A DNA stretch of 35,401 nt, from contig JAIMBO010000015.1 in NCBI GenBank assembly GCA_023511405.1, positions 1 to 35,401 of the forward strand. The letters are read 5' to 3'. This stretch comes from Rubrobacteraceae bacterium. Lineage in GTDB: Bacteria > Actinomycetota > Rubrobacteria > Rubrobacterales > Rubrobacteraceae. Every line of letters begins with the position of its first letter. Position 1 is the stretch's first letter. The notes under the pieces are model-generated. The model saw nothing but the letters and a program-made list of their open reading frames with translations. It did not search any database and was not told where the DNA came from. The position numbers were made by a program, and so were the translations under genes. Shown one piece after another: positions 10,465 through 24,728 of this stretch.

Positions 10465-11388
10465 ATGAAGAGAACGGGAGACGGTGGCCGCGTCCTGGCC
10501 GCGCTTTCGGTCACGCTGGTTCTCTGGGCCTCTGCGTTCGCCGGAATCCGGGCAGCCATGATTTCTTACGGACCGGGGGAGGTGGCCCTCTTCAGGCTGC
10601 TCGTGGCCTCGGCGGGGCTCGCGGCCTTCGCCGCGGTGCGGAGGATGCCCCTGCCCGATCTCCGGGACGTACCGGCCATACTGGCGTGCGGGCTGTTCGG
10701 TTTTACGGTCTACCATGCGGGGCTCAACTTTGGTGAGAGGAGCGTGGAGGCCGGGACGGCGAGCCTGCTCATCGCCACGGCGCCCGTTTTCGTGGCGTTG
10801 CTGGCCCGGGTGTTCCTGGGAGAGCGCCTGAGGGCAGCCGGATGGATAGGCATGCTGGTGAGCCTGTTGGGGGCGGCCGTGATCTCTTTCGGGGAGGGCG
10901 GAGGGCACGGGTTCGACTCCAACGCCCTGTCGATCCTGCTCGCTGCTTTCGGGGAGAGCTGTTACTTCGTGATCCAGCAGCGTTACCTCCGCAAGTATGG
11001 GTCTCTCGCCTTTACGACCTACTCGATCTGGGCCGGGACACTCTTTGCTCTGTTCTTTCTGCCCGGCCTGATCTCCGAGGTGCCCTCGGCTTCCGTGCAG
11101 GCTACGGCATCGGTCGTGTTCCTGGGCCTGTTCCCCACGGCGGTGGCCTACGTCACCTACGCCTACGTCTCCACCCGCGCGGGTGCCGCGGTCTCGGCCA
11201 GCTTCCTGTACCTGATCCCGGCGCTCGCGTTCCTGATCGCCTGGCTCTGGCTCGGCGAGGTACCCACGCTGCTCTCGGTGGCGGGAGGGGTGGTGACGCT
11301 CTGCGGCGTGGTTATCGTCGGCATGCGGGGGCGGACGGCGGACGCGCCGCCGCGAAAAACGAGCTCCGAGCCTTCTCGAGACGTGTAA
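10465..11388 (+). CDS. EamA/DMT-superfamily transporter (10 TM segments)
   Basis: This 307-residue protein has the pattern of the drug/metabolite transporter superfamily: two EamA repeats of five membrane helices each, the first beginning at [16 protein letters not shown] and ending near ISFGEGG, the second from about [15 protein letters not shown] to VIVGMRG. The first-repeat signature [10 protein letters not shown] and the [12 protein letters not shown] and AWLWLGEVP motifs at the end of each repeat are typical. Substrate cannot be told from sequence; amino-acid or metabolite efflux is common. The C-terminus is a short charged cytoplasmic tail. Start chosen at ATG 10465 because it gives a normal N-terminus just before the first helix and matches the -10 position. 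Confidence 0.9.
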   Translation: MKRTGDGGRVLAALSVTLVLWASAFAGIRAAMISYGPGEVALFRLLVASAGLAAFAAVRRMPLPDLRDVPAILACGLFGFTVYHAGLNFGERSVEAGTASLLIATAPVFVALLARVFLGERLRAAGWIGMLVSLLGAAVISFGEGGGHGFDSNALSILLAAFGESCYFVIQQRYLRKYGSLAFTTYSIWAGTLFALFFLPGLISEVPSASVQATASVVFLGLFPTAVAYVTYAYVSTRAGAAVSASFLYLIPALAFLIAWLWLGEVPTLLSVAGGVVTLCGVVIVGMRGRTADAPPRKTSSEPSRDV

Positions 11389-11434
11389 CCTGCCTTTATA
11401 AGGAGACGGATGCAGGCGGAGGTAAGGAGCATCT

Positions 11435-12082
11435 ATGCGCAGACTGGCCGTGCTGATGATCGGCCTCCTGATACTCGGCGGCTGCGGCGCCGGCGGAGGA
11501 GTCCAGGGAAGCAGCAGTGCATCGAGTAGCGCCGCGGCCTCTGCCGGCGCGGGCTCCACGAGCGGGCCCGCGAGCTCCCCATCCGGCGGCGCGGCCTCTA
11601 CCGGAGGCAAGGTGACAGTGGGAGGGTTTGCCATGCGGGTCCCCGGCAGGGGTGAGGTCAAGGTCCCGAAGGTCACCGCCACCCGCGACGAGATCAAGAC
11701 GTACCTGAGCCAGGTCCGTCCCATCATCCGGAACACGGAGCAGCAGGTCGCACAGGTCGCCAACCTCAACGCGAAGATCAAGAACGGCAACTTCTCCGCC
11801 AGCGCCAACCTGAAGTCGGTGCAGAACGCCGAGCAGGCCACCCGGCGGGGGCTCGAGAAGCTGAAGAGCGTCCAGCCCCCGAAAGACCTCCGGCCGATCC
11901 ACGAGAAGCTCGTGCAGGCGTACGACCAGGCGCTGCCCGCATACGAAAATCTGGGTCAGGCGTTGCAGAGCGGGAACCTGCGTAAGATAACGACGAGCGT
12001 GGGTAAGAACCTGCCGGACGTCCAGCAGCAGCTCTTGGAGTCGCAGAAGATCCTGCGGCAGCTCTCGCGAGAGTCCGGCTGA
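11435..12082 (+). CDS. Putative lipoprotein with Ser/Gly/Ala linker and helical domain
   Basis: This 215-residue protein has a lipoprotein signal peptide (MRRLAVLMIGLLILGGC, lipobox LGGC, lipidated Cys17). A low-complexity Ser/Ala/Gly stretch of about 40 residues follows, then a helical domain of about 140 residues rich in Gln, Lys and Leu (SQVRPIIRNTEQQVAQVANL onward) that probably forms a helical bundle or coiled coil. I do not recognise the family. It should sit on the outer face of the membrane. A good aaggag site lies 6 nt before the ATG, and a TATAAG element at 11397-11402 could be the promoter, overlapping nothing but the end of the transporter region. Confidence 0.8.
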   Translation: MRRLAVLMIGLLILGGCGAGGGVQGSSSASSSAAASAGAGSTSGPASSPSGGAASTGGKVTVGGFAMRVPGRGEVKVPKVTATRDEIKTYLSQVRPIIRNTEQQVAQVANLNAKIKNGNFSASANLKSVQNAEQATRRGLEKLKSVQPPKDLRPIHEKLVQAYDQALPAYENLGQALQSGNLRKITTSVGKNLPDVQQQLLESQKILRQLSRESG

Positions 12083-12095
12083 CACGTTCGGCGGG

Positions 12096-12124
12096 TTGGA
12101 GGCCCGCGGCGGGCATCGTAAAAT
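12096..12124 (+). promoter_or_regulatory. Promoter for DUF2905-queA-tgt; leaderless
   Basis: TTGGAG (12096-12101) and TAAAAT (12119-12124) are separated by exactly 17 bp. The GTG start of the next gene is at 12131, only 6 bp after the -10 box, so the mRNA should begin at the start codon. This is the clearest leaderless promoter in the window. Confidence 0.65.
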
Positions 12125-12130
12125 ATCCGC

Positions 12131-12349
12131 GTGGGACTCGAGGCGATAGGCAAGCTGCTCATCGGGGCCGCGGTGCTGCTTCTGATAATAGGCGGCCTGT
12201 TTTTGCTGCTCGGCAGGTTCGGGATGGACCGGCTGCCCGGAGATCTCGTCTTCCGGCGCGGCAACCTGACGGTCTACTTCCCGATAGGGCTCATGATCCT
12301 CGTCTCCCTCGTCGGTACGATCCTGTTGAACCTGATCTTCCGCCGGTAG
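12131..12349 (+). CDS. DUF2905-family small membrane protein
   Basis: This 72-residue protein has two hydrophobic helices (about 6-28 and 50-69) flanking the conserved hairpin GRFGMDRLPGDLVFRRGNLTVYFP, which matches the DUF2905 pattern (RLPGD followed by a basic strand and YFP). The family is found next to ruvB or queA in many bacteria; its function is unknown. The GTG start has no ribosome-binding site but sits at the expected transcription start. Its stop overlaps the queA GTG by one base (TAGTG). Confidence 0.85.
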   Translation: MGLEAIGKLLIGAAVLLLIIGGLFLLLGRFGMDRLPGDLVFRRGNLTVYFPIGLMILVSLVGTILLNLIFRR

Positions 12350-13350
12350 TGCGCATCTCCGAGCTGGATTACGAGCTCCCGCAGGAGCTGATCGCTCAAC
12401 GGCCCGCCGAGCCGCGCGATTCTTCGCGTCTGATGGTCGTGGACGCCGAAAGCGGGGAGATCTCGCACCACGTCTTCCGGGAGCTGCCGGAATTCCTCGG
12501 GGAGGGGGATGCGCTCGTCCTGAACGAGACGAAGGTCATCCCGGCGCGGCTCTACGCCAGAAGGCCGGGGGGTGGCAGGGTGGAGTTGCTCTTCCTGCGC
12601 GAAGAAGGAGAAGGTTGGGAGGTGCTCGCGCGGCCGAGCAAGCGTCTGAGGATCGGGCTCGTGCTCGAGGCCGGCGGCGAGAAGCTCGAGGTGGTCGAAA
12701 GCCGGGGCGAGGGACGGTGGATATTGCGGGGCGACGACGTGTCCGCTCTGCTGGAGCGGGAGGGACACATGCCGCTCCCGCCGTACATCGAGTCCACGCC
12801 GGAGGCCGAGCGATCCTACCAGACCGTCTACGCCAGAAACCCCGGCTCCGCCGCAGCGCCGACGGCCGGGTTCCACTTCACCGAGAGGGTGCTGGACGAC
12901 GTCGAGCGCAGGGGGGTCGAGATCGCGCGCATCACGCTGCACGTGGGGGTGGGGACCTTCACCCCGGTCAGGACCGAGCGTGTGGAGGAGCACCGGATGC
13001 ACTCCGAGGAGTACCACGTGCCGGAGGCGGCGGCCCGCACCATAGAGCGGGCGCGACGGGTGGTCGGCGTCGGGACGACCGTGGCGCGGACGCTGGAGAG
13101 CTGGGCGCAGACGGGGAGGAGATCCGGTGAGTCCGATCTCTACATCTATCCCGGCTATCGCTGGCAGGCGCTCGACGCGCTCGTGACCAACTTCCACCTG
13201 CCGCGCTCGACGCTGCTCGCGATGATCATGAGCTTCGCCGGGAGCAAGGAGCTCATCCGGGAAGCCTACACTCTGGCGGTCAAGGAGCGCTACCGCTTCT
13301 ATTCCTTTGGGGACGCGATGCTCATCCTCAACGGCGGGAGGAACCGGTAG
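12349..13350 (+). CDS. queA: S-adenosylmethionine:tRNA ribosyltransferase-isomerase QueA
   Basis: QueA transfers the ribosyl part of SAM to 7-aminomethyl-7-deazaguanine in tRNA, giving epoxyqueuosine. The 333-residue protein has the conserved N-terminus YELPQELIAQRPAEPRDSSRLM, the strand ALVLNETKVIPARL, the AAPTAGFHFT block and the TNFHLPRSTLLAMIMSFAG motif. GTG start overlaps the stop of the preceding gene by one base, implying coupling. tgt, the enzyme acting earlier in the pathway, follows directly. Confidence 0.97.
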   Translation: MRISELDYELPQELIAQRPAEPRDSSRLMVVDAESGEISHHVFRELPEFLGEGDALVLNETKVIPARLYARRPGGGRVELLFLREEGEGWEVLARPSKRLRIGLVLEAGGEKLEVVESRGEGRWILRGDDVSALLEREGHMPLPPYIESTPEAERSYQTVYARNPGSAAAPTAGFHFTERVLDDVERRGVEIARITLHVGVGTFTPVRTERVEEHRMHSEEYHVPEAAARTIERARRVVGVGTTVARTLESWAQTGRRSGESDLYIYPGYRWQALDALVTNFHLPRSTLLAMIMSFAGSKELIREAYTLAVKERYRFYSFGDAMLILNGGRNR

Positions 13351-13403
13351 GAGCCCCGGTCTCTATAGAGATCGCCGCCGTCAGCGGCGAAGCACGGGCC
13401 GGG

Positions 13404-14480
13404 GTGCTGAAGACGCCGCACGGCGAGGTCGAGACGCCGACCTTCATGCCGGTCGGGACCCGCGGGAGCGTGCGGGGTCTCTCGCCGGCGGAATTGAGGG
13501 CGGCCGGGGCGGGGGTCGTGCTCGGCAACACCTACCACCTCTACCTGCGGCCCGGTACGAGGGTGATACGGGAGGCGGGGGGGCTGCACGCCTTCACCGG
13601 CTGGGACGGACCGATGCTCACCGACTCCGGCGGGTATCAGGTCTTCTCGCTCTCCAGGATAAGGAGGCTCTCCGAGGAGGGGGTGGAGTTCACCTCGGTC
13701 TACGACGGCTCCGTGCACTCCTTCACCCCCGAGCTGGTCACGAAGGCGCAGGAGGAGATCGGGGCGGACATAGCCATGGTCCTCGACGAGTGCCCGCCGG
13801 CCGACGCGCCGTACGACTACCACGCCGACTCCATGCGCCGTACGGCACGCTGGGCGGCACGGTGCAAGGCCGTGCACGACCGACGGGATCAGGCGCTCTT
13901 CGGGATCGTGCAGGGCGGGCTGTTCGCGGATTTGAGGGCCGAGAGCCTGCGGCGCACGGTCGAGACGGGCTTCGACGGCTACGCGATAGGCGGTCTCTCG
14001 GTCGGTGAGAGCCGGGAGGAGATGCTGGAGGTGCTCGGCGGGGTTGCGCCGGAGCTTCCGGCGGATAAGCCCCGCTACTTCATGGGCATCGGGGATCCGA
14101 TCGGGGTGCTGCAGGTCATCGCGCTCGGGGTGGACATGTTCGACTGCGTGCTCCCGACCCGGCTCGCCCGGCACGGGGCCGCGCTCACCTCCCGTGGGAA
14201 GATCAACCTGAAGAACGCCCGCTACCGGACGGACTTCGAGCCCCTGGAAGAGGGATGTCCCTGCGAGGCCTGTTCTGGTTACAGCCGGGCGTACCTGGCG
14301 CACCTGGTGCGGGAGGGGGAGCTTCTGGGGGCGCGGCTCCTCTCGCTGCACAACGTGACGTTTCTCGGCAGGTTGTGCAGCGAGGCCCGGCAGCACATAG
14401 TCTGCGGCGACTACGAGAGCTGGATGAGCCACCGGATCGAGCTGTACGCGTCCGGGCCGGCGCGAGGGGTGCTAGAATAA
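13404..14480 (+). CDS. tgt: tRNA-guanine transglycosylase Tgt
   Basis: Tgt exchanges guanine-34 for preQ1 in tRNAs with GUN anticodons. From the first standard start (GTG 13404) the protein is 358 residues with the catalytic Asp74 (LTDSGGYQVF), nucleophile Asp247 (MFDCVLPTR), and a zinc site Cys285, Cys287, Cys290 and His316. However, the family's first strand is encoded upstream in the same frame without a standard start: the residues VSIEIAAVSGEARAG run into VLKTPHGEVETP. Alignment with E. coli Tgt puts its Met1 at codon 13359 (GTC); an ATA lies at 13365. An aggag at 13349-13353 supports initiation there and none supports 13404, so the true protein is probably 13-15 residues longer. The queA stop is at 13348-13350. 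Confidence 0.95.
   Translation: MLKTPHGEVETPTFMPVGTRGSVRGLSPAELRAAGAGVVLGNTYHLYLRPGTRVIREAGGLHAFTGWDGPMLTDSGGYQVFSLSRIRRLSEEGVEFTSVYDGSVHSFTPELVTKAQEEIGADIAMVLDECPPADAPYDYHADSMRRTARWAARCKAVHDRRDQALFGIVQGGLFADLRAESLRRTVETGFDGYAIGGLSVGESREEMLEVLGGVAPELPADKPRYFMGIGDPIGVLQVIALGVDMFDCVLPTRLARHGAALTSRGKINLKNARYRTDFEPLEEGCPCEACSGYSRAYLAHLVREGELLGARLLSLHNVTFLGRLCSEARQHIVCGDYESWMSHRIELYASGPARGVLE
14473..14478 (+). promoter_or_regulatory. -10-like element before secD
   Basis: TAGAAT overlaps the last codons of tgt and ends 15 bp before the secD ATG at 14494. It would give a leader of about 9 nt, too short for a Shine-Dalgarno site, and none is visible. No clear -35 box. The secDF pair may therefore have its own promoter besides read-through from queA-tgt. 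Confidence 0.4.
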
Positions 14481-14493
14481 CTCCCCGATCTTC

Positions 14494-15972
14494 ATGGGCA
14501 GCCGCAGAAACAACCTCCTGATCCTGGGCCTCGTCGCCCTGATGCTCGCCGCGACCGTCTATGTCATATTCATCCGGCAGCCGGTGCAGCAGGCGACCAG
14601 GCTCGGGCTCGATCTCAAGGGAGGTGTCGCCGTACAGCTCAAGGGCTACCACACCAACGGACAGCCCGTGACCCGCGACGAGATGCAGCAGGCCGTCCAG
14701 GTCATCCAGCGCAGGATAAACAGCCTCGGGGTCACCGAGCCAGAGGTCCAGATCCAGGGCCAGAACCAGGTCTCGGTGCAGATCCCCGGGCTCACCAACG
14801 AGCGTCAGGCGGTGAAGGTGATCGGGAAGACCGCCCAGCTCGGTTTCTATCCGGTCAAGGACTTCGCCGCGCAGCAATCCGTGCCCAAGGACCAGGTCAA
14901 GAAGGTCGAGAGCACGCTGCAGAAGAAGCTCAAAGGCTCCAGCGCCTATAAGAAGGGCAAGACCAAGATCCTCTTCGAGGAAGACCCTTCGCTCTCCGGC
15001 AGCGGGGTAGACGTGACGGGTTATGTAGTCCCGGATCAGCCGTCGATAACCGGAAAGGCCCTCAAGCCCAACGGTGCGAAGGTGGACTTCGACCAGGCCA
15101 ACAAGCGTGTGGTCACGCTGCAGCTCACCTCCGAGGGCGGCAAGAAGATGAGCCAGCTCACCCAGAAGATGCTCACCCAGTCCCAGATGAGCGGGAAGCC
15201 TCCGCTGCTCGCCATCGTGCTCGACAACGACGTGATCAGCGCTCCTCAGGTGCAGTCCGTCCTGGCACAGAACATACAGATCTCCAACGACAGCCTGCCG
15301 CAGGGGCTGCCGGAGAACGAGGCCAAGCAGCTTCAGGTGGTGCTCAACGCCGGTGCTCTGCCGGTGAACATGAAGGTGCTCTCCGTGGAGCAGGTCGGGC
15401 CGACGCTCGGGGCCGACTCCCTGAGGAGCGGGCTCACCGCGGCGCTCGCCGGGTTCGCGCTGGTGCTCGTCTTCCTGGTCGTCATCTACCGGGTGCTCGG
15501 GCTCATCGCCGATCTGGCGCTCCTCATCTACGCTTTCTTGTTGTGGGGTATAGTCGTCGCGGTCCCGATCACCATGACGCTCCCCGGTATAGCCGGCATC
15601 GTGCTCTCGATCGGGGTGGCGGCGGACGCGAACATCGTGATCTTCGAGCGGATAAAAGAAGAGGTGCGGCGCGGAAAGTCCTCACGCACCGCGATACAGC
15701 TCGGCTACGAGAAAGGTTTCAGGGCGATCCTCGACGGGAACGTCACCACGCTCATCACGGCGTTCATCCTGTTCGCTCTCTCGACGGCGCAGGTGAAAGG
15801 CTTCGCCTTCATGCTCGCCGTGGGCGTGGTGCTCTCCATGTTCACCGCGGTCGTCGTGACACGGGCCCTGCTCGGCCTTTTGGCCGGCCGCCGGGTGCGG
15901 CTGACCCCGCCGATGATGGGGGTTTCCAGGAAGAACGTGCAGGAGAGGGGTTCCGCGGTGGGGGCGAAGTAA
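14494..15972 (+). CDS. secD: Protein translocase subunit SecD
   Basis: SecD with SecF uses the proton gradient to pull exported proteins from the SecYEG channel. The 492-residue protein has an N-terminal membrane helix (LILGLVALMLAATVYVIFI), the D1 motif GLDLKGG (38-44), a large external domain of about 270 residues, then five more helices from about residue 310. The proton-path motif AADANIVIFERIKEE is near 377-391. A Lys/Ser-rich part of the external domain (about 125-155) looks like a lineage-specific insertion. yajC, often just upstream of secD, is absent here. Confidence 0.96.
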   Translation: MGSRRNNLLILGLVALMLAATVYVIFIRQPVQQATRLGLDLKGGVAVQLKGYHTNGQPVTRDEMQQAVQVIQRRINSLGVTEPEVQIQGQNQVSVQIPGLTNERQAVKVIGKTAQLGFYPVKDFAAQQSVPKDQVKKVESTLQKKLKGSSAYKKGKTKILFEEDPSLSGSGVDVTGYVVPDQPSITGKALKPNGAKVDFDQANKRVVTLQLTSEGGKKMSQLTQKMLTQSQMSGKPPLLAIVLDNDVISAPQVQSVLAQNIQISNDSLPQGLPENEAKQLQVVLNAGALPVNMKVLSVEQVGPTLGADSLRSGLTAALAGFALVLVFLVVIYRVLGLIADLALLIYAFLLWGIVVAVPITMTLPGIAGIVLSIGVAADANIVIFERIKEEVRRGKSSRTAIQLGYEKGFRAILDGNVTTLITAFILFALSTAQVKGFAFMLAVGVVLSMFTAVVVTRALLGLLAGRRVRLTPPMMGVSRKNVQERGSAVGAK

Positions 15973-15975
15973 GCC

Positions 15976-16881
15976 GTGTTCGAGCGGACGGTGCAGCGCA
16001 TAGACTTCGTGGGCCGGTGGAAGGTCTGGTTCGCGATCTCCGGGATACTTTTGCTCGCCGGGGTAGTTTCCATAGGGCTCGGCAGGCTCAACCTGGGCAT
16101 AGACTTCGAGGGCGGGGCCAAGTTCACCGTCTCCGGCGCCACCCACCGCCTGAGCACCGGAGAGATCCGGAACCAGGTGCTCCCGAACTACGCCGCGCGG
16201 GGCGCCGTGATCCAGCCTGCGGGCAAGAACGGCTACCAGATACAGACCCCGGTCTTGAGCCAGAAGCAGATACAGCAGGTGAAGAACGACATCAAGCAGA
16301 AGCTGGGTGGGGAGGTGAGCGTCACCAGCGTCAGCCCGACCTTCGGCGGGCAGGTGCAGACCCAGGCCCTGCAGGCGATGGGGGCGGCGTTCCTGATCAT
16401 CATCCTCTTCATAAGCTTCCGTTTCGAGTTCGCCTTCGCGCTGGCGGCGATTTTGGCTCTCTTCCACGATCTGCTGATGACGGTTGGTTTCTACGCGATA
16501 GTGGGGCGGGAGGTGAGCCTGATCACGGTGGTGGCGGTCCTGACGATCCTCGGGTACTCGCTGTATGACACGATCATCATCTTCGACCGCATCCGGGAGA
16601 ACGCGCCCACGGTGGGCTACAATCGTCGCCGTTTCGACCAGACGATAAACACCTCCATAAGGCAGGTCATAAGGCGTTCGATATACACTTCTCTCTCAAC
16701 GGTTATCCCGGTGGCGGCGCTCTTGATCTTCGGTGAGTCGACGCTGAGCGACTTCGCGTTCGCGCTCCTGGTCGGGATCATCTCCGGTACCTACAGCTCG
16801 ATCTTCATCGCCTCACCGACACTCTCTCTGTACAAGGCCTGGCGGGGTGGGAAGCTGCGGCAGGCTGCTTCTTCCTCCTGA
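15976..16881 (+). CDS. secF: Protein translocase subunit SecF
   Basis: This 301-residue partner of SecD starts at GTG 3 bp after the secD stop. It has an N-terminal helix (FAISGILLLAGVVSIGLG), the motif GIDFEGGAKF, an external domain of about 90 residues and five C-terminal helices. The signature YSLYDTIIIFDRIREN (about 195-210) holds the conserved acidic residue of the proton path. Length is normal. Confidence 0.96.
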   Translation: MFERTVQRIDFVGRWKVWFAISGILLLAGVVSIGLGRLNLGIDFEGGAKFTVSGATHRLSTGEIRNQVLPNYAARGAVIQPAGKNGYQIQTPVLSQKQIQQVKNDIKQKLGGEVSVTSVSPTFGGQVQTQALQAMGAAFLIIILFISFRFEFAFALAAILALFHDLLMTVGFYAIVGREVSLITVVAVLTILGYSLYDTIIIFDRIRENAPTVGYNRRRFDQTINTSIRQVIRRSIYTSLSTVIPVAALLIFGESTLSDFAFALLVGIISGTYSSIFIASPTLSLYKAWRGGKLRQAASSS

Positions 16882-16943
16882 TCGCACTTCGTCGGTTATC
16901 ATGTGACGTTGAGGAGGCCGAAGAGAGAGCGGGAGGTGCAAGG

Positions 16944-17309
16944 ATGTTGGACACCCTCGAGCGCCTGGTACTCTTGCAGATAGGCGCTGCGGCCGTAACC
17001 CGGGAGCGGGTCGAGCGTGCGGTGAACGAGCTGATCGAGCAGGGAAGGCTCCAGCGGGAGGAGGGACGCAGGGTCGTCGAGGAGGTCATGGAGCGTGCCA
17101 GGCAGCGCTCCGGCGGCGCGCGGTCTCTGGTCGAGTCTTCGCTACAGCAGGTTCTTCGCGAGGCGGGTCTGCCCACGCGGGAGGACTACGAGGATCTGCT
17201 CTTCAGGGTGGAGCAGCTCGAGCACCGCGTCCGCGTGCTGGAGGATCGGGGGACCACTTCCGGCGGTGGTGAGACACCTCCTGAGCCCGAGACCCCGCCC
17301 GGCGCATAG
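16944..17309 (+). CDS. Phasin-like coiled-coil protein
   Basis: This 121-residue protein starts at ATG after a strong gggaggtg site. The first 100 residues are almost wholly helical with heptad-like Leu/Val spacing (for example LEHRVRVLED near the end), followed by a Pro/Gly/Thr-rich tail. This resembles the phasin-like or PhaF-like small helical proteins often found beside ABC1/UbiB kinases in Gram-positives. No polyhydroxyalkanoate genes are present, so granule binding is not implied. It lies 33 bp before the ABC1 gene and is probably co-transcribed with it. A TATCAT at 16897-16902 might be its -10 box. Confidence 0.6.
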   Translation: MLDTLERLVLLQIGAAAVTRERVERAVNELIEQGRLQREEGRRVVEEVMERARQRSGGARSLVESSLQQVLREAGLPTREDYEDLLFRVEQLEHRVRVLEDRGTTSGGGETPPEPETPPGA

Positions 17310-17342
17310 GAGAGAGGACGTGAGGAGGGGTGGCGTCTGTCC

Positions 17343-22858
<5,516 letters not shown>

Positions 22859-22872
22859 AGAAGAGGAGGCGC

Positions 22873-23454
22873 GTGAGCGAGATCGAGCAGATCACCGTGT
22901 CTTTCGGCGGCATGGACGTGAACTCCTACGTGATACACGCCCCGGAGGGTTCCATCATCGTCGACGCCGGGGCCGAGCCGCAGAAGATCCTCGGCGCTGT
23001 GCGCGGTGCCGTGGCAGCGGTCCTCATCACCCACGGCCACACCGACCACATCGGGGCCCTCGAGGAGGTGCGTGAGGCGAGCGGGGTGCCGCTCTACATG
23101 CACCCGCTCGACGCCGAACCCGCCGGCATCGAGGACTACGAGCCGCTGCAGGACGAACAGGAGCTCCATCTCGGTGGAGAGGTGATCCGGGTGTTGCACA
23201 CCCCGGGACACTCACCGGGCGCGGTGACGTTCGTCGTCGGGGATGACCAGATCGTGGGGGACCTGATCCTCCCCGGGAGCGTCGGCAGGACCGACCTGCC
23301 GGGGGCTTCCTGGGAGGAGATCGAGGTCTCGGTGCGCAAGGTGATGGCGCTCTGGAGCGAAGAGACCCGGCTCTATCCTGGTCACGGACCCATCCTGGAA
23401 GCGCAGGAGGAGCTGCGGAGGAACCCCTACCTGCCACCGGTGGTGGGACGGTGA
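22873..23454 (+). CDS. MBL-fold hydrolase (YcbL/glyoxalase II-like)
   Basis: This 193-residue protein carries the binuclear metal motifs of the metallo-beta-lactamase fold: THGHTDHIG (about 54-62), the third His in LHTPGHSPG, the bridging Asp in VGDLIL and a final His in YPGHGP. The short length and lack of the glyoxalase II C-terminal domain place it with YcbL-type hydrolases, which often sit between rel and hisS. Substrate is unknown; a thioester is plausible. It starts at GTG after gagaagaggagg, and its stop overlaps the hisS start (GTGA). Confidence 0.9.
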   Translation: MSEIEQITVSFGGMDVNSYVIHAPEGSIIVDAGAEPQKILGAVRGAVAAVLITHGHTDHIGALEEVREASGVPLYMHPLDAEPAGIEDYEPLQDEQELHLGGEVIRVLHTPGHSPGAVTFVVGDDQIVGDLILPGSVGRTDLPGASWEEIEVSVRKVMALWSEETRLYPGHGPILEAQEELRRNPYLPPVVGR

Positions 23455-24728
23455 GCTTCCGCAGGCCGAGAGGAACCTACGACGTATATCCCGGCGGGCG
23501 CGAGCCGCACGAGCGGCCCGAGCTCTGGAGCCGCGTCTACGAGGTGGCGCGGGAGCTCTTCCGCACGCACGGATACACCGAGGTTCGCATGCCGATCTTC
23601 GAGGATGCCGAGATCTACGCACGCAGCGCCGGAGAGGCCTCGGACATCGTGCGCAAGGAGATGTTCACCTTCGAGGACAAGGGCGGCAGGCTCATGGCTC
23701 TGAGGCCCGAGGCGACCCCCGGGATCGCGCGCGCCTACATCGAGCACGGGCTCTACAAGCTCGCCCAGCCGGTCAAGATGTGGTACATGGGCCCGATCTT
23801 CCGCCACGAGCGCCAGCAGAAGGGCCGCTACCGCCAGCACGTCCAGATCGACGCCGAGGTCCTGGGATCCGCCGACCCGCTGGTCGACGCCGAGGTGATA
23901 GCGCTCCTCTACCGGCTGCACCAGGCCGTGGGGGTGCGCGATGAGGTCGTCTACCTGAACAACCTCGGGGACTTCGAGACCCGCCGGAACTACGCGCCGG
24001 AGCTCCGGGCTTTCCTGAAGAAGCACATCTCCGAGCTCGACCCCGACTCGCGCGAGCGCATCGACGTGAACCCCCTGCGCACGCTCGACTCGAAGGACCC
24101 GAACACCCGAGAGGTGCTGGCCGAAGCCCCCTCGATCCGGGACTTCCTCAGCCCGGAGGCCGACGAGCATTTCACGGCGGTCAGGGAGGCACTGGAGGCG
24201 CTCGGCGTGCCCTACGAGGTGGACGAGAGGCTGGTCCGGGGGCTCGACTACTACACTTTAACGGTCTTCGAGGCGAAGAGTACCTCTTTGGGGGCCCAGG
24301 ACACGGTCGGGGGAGGGGGGCGCTACAACAACCTGATCTCTGACCTCGGCGGCCCGGAGACGCCGGGGATAGGCTTCGGCACCGGGGTGGAGCGCATCCT
24401 GCTCGCCGCCGCCGCGGAGGGGGAGCCGGAGGCGCCCGGCGTCGACGTCTTCTTCGCCACGCTCACCCCCGCAGCCCGCATCCCGGCGCTCGAGCTCGCG
24501 AGCCAGCTGCGCGGGAGGGGGGTGCGCTGCGAGCTGGACTACGCCGGGAGGAGCGCGAAGGGGCAGTTCAAGCAGGCCGACCGGCTCGGGGCCTCCTTCA
24601 CGGTCGTGATCGGTGACGACGAGCTTTCTTCCGGCGAGGTGACCCTGCGCGACATGCGAAGCGGCGAGGAGCGGCGCATCCCAATCGCGGAGGGGCCGGG
24701 GCGGCTCCTGGAGGAGATCGGGGGCTGA
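23451..24728 (+). CDS. hisS: Histidine-tRNA ligase HisRS
   Basis: This 425-residue class II synthetase has motif 1 in the N-terminal part, motif 2 around WYMGPIFRHERQQKGRYRQ, the histidine-specific loop LVRGLDYYTLTVFE, motif 3 GIGFGTGVERILLA and a C-terminal anticodon-binding domain (RGVRCELDYAGRSAKGQFKQAD). It starts at the GTG of a GTGA overlap with the MBL gene. In many bacteria aspS follows hisS; here a sirtuin gene follows and aspS lies 4.6 kb away in the opposite orientation. Confidence 0.97.
   Translation: MSFRRPRGTYDVYPGGREPHERPELWSRVYEVARELFRTHGYTEVRMPIFEDAEIYARSAGEASDIVRKEMFTFEDKGGRLMALRPEATPGIARAYIEHGLYKLAQPVKMWYMGPIFRHERQQKGRYRQHVQIDAEVLGSADPLVDAEVIALLYRLHQAVGVRDEVVYLNNLGDFETRRNYAPELRAFLKKHISELDPDSRERIDVNPLRTLDSKDPNTREVLAEAPSIRDFLSPEADEHFTAVREALEALGVPYEVDERLVRGLDYYTLTVFEAKSTSLGAQDTVGGGGRYNNLISDLGGPETPGIGFGTGVERILLAAAAEGEPEAPGVDVFFATLTPAARIPALELASQLRGRGVRCELDYAGRSAKGQFKQADRLGASFTVVIGDDELSSGEVTLRDMRSGEERRIPIAEGPGRLLEEIGG

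Noticed and set aside
16897-16902. TATCAT as a promoter for the phasin-like gene
   Set aside because: No -35 partner, and read-through from secDF is equally likely; mentioned only within the gene entry.
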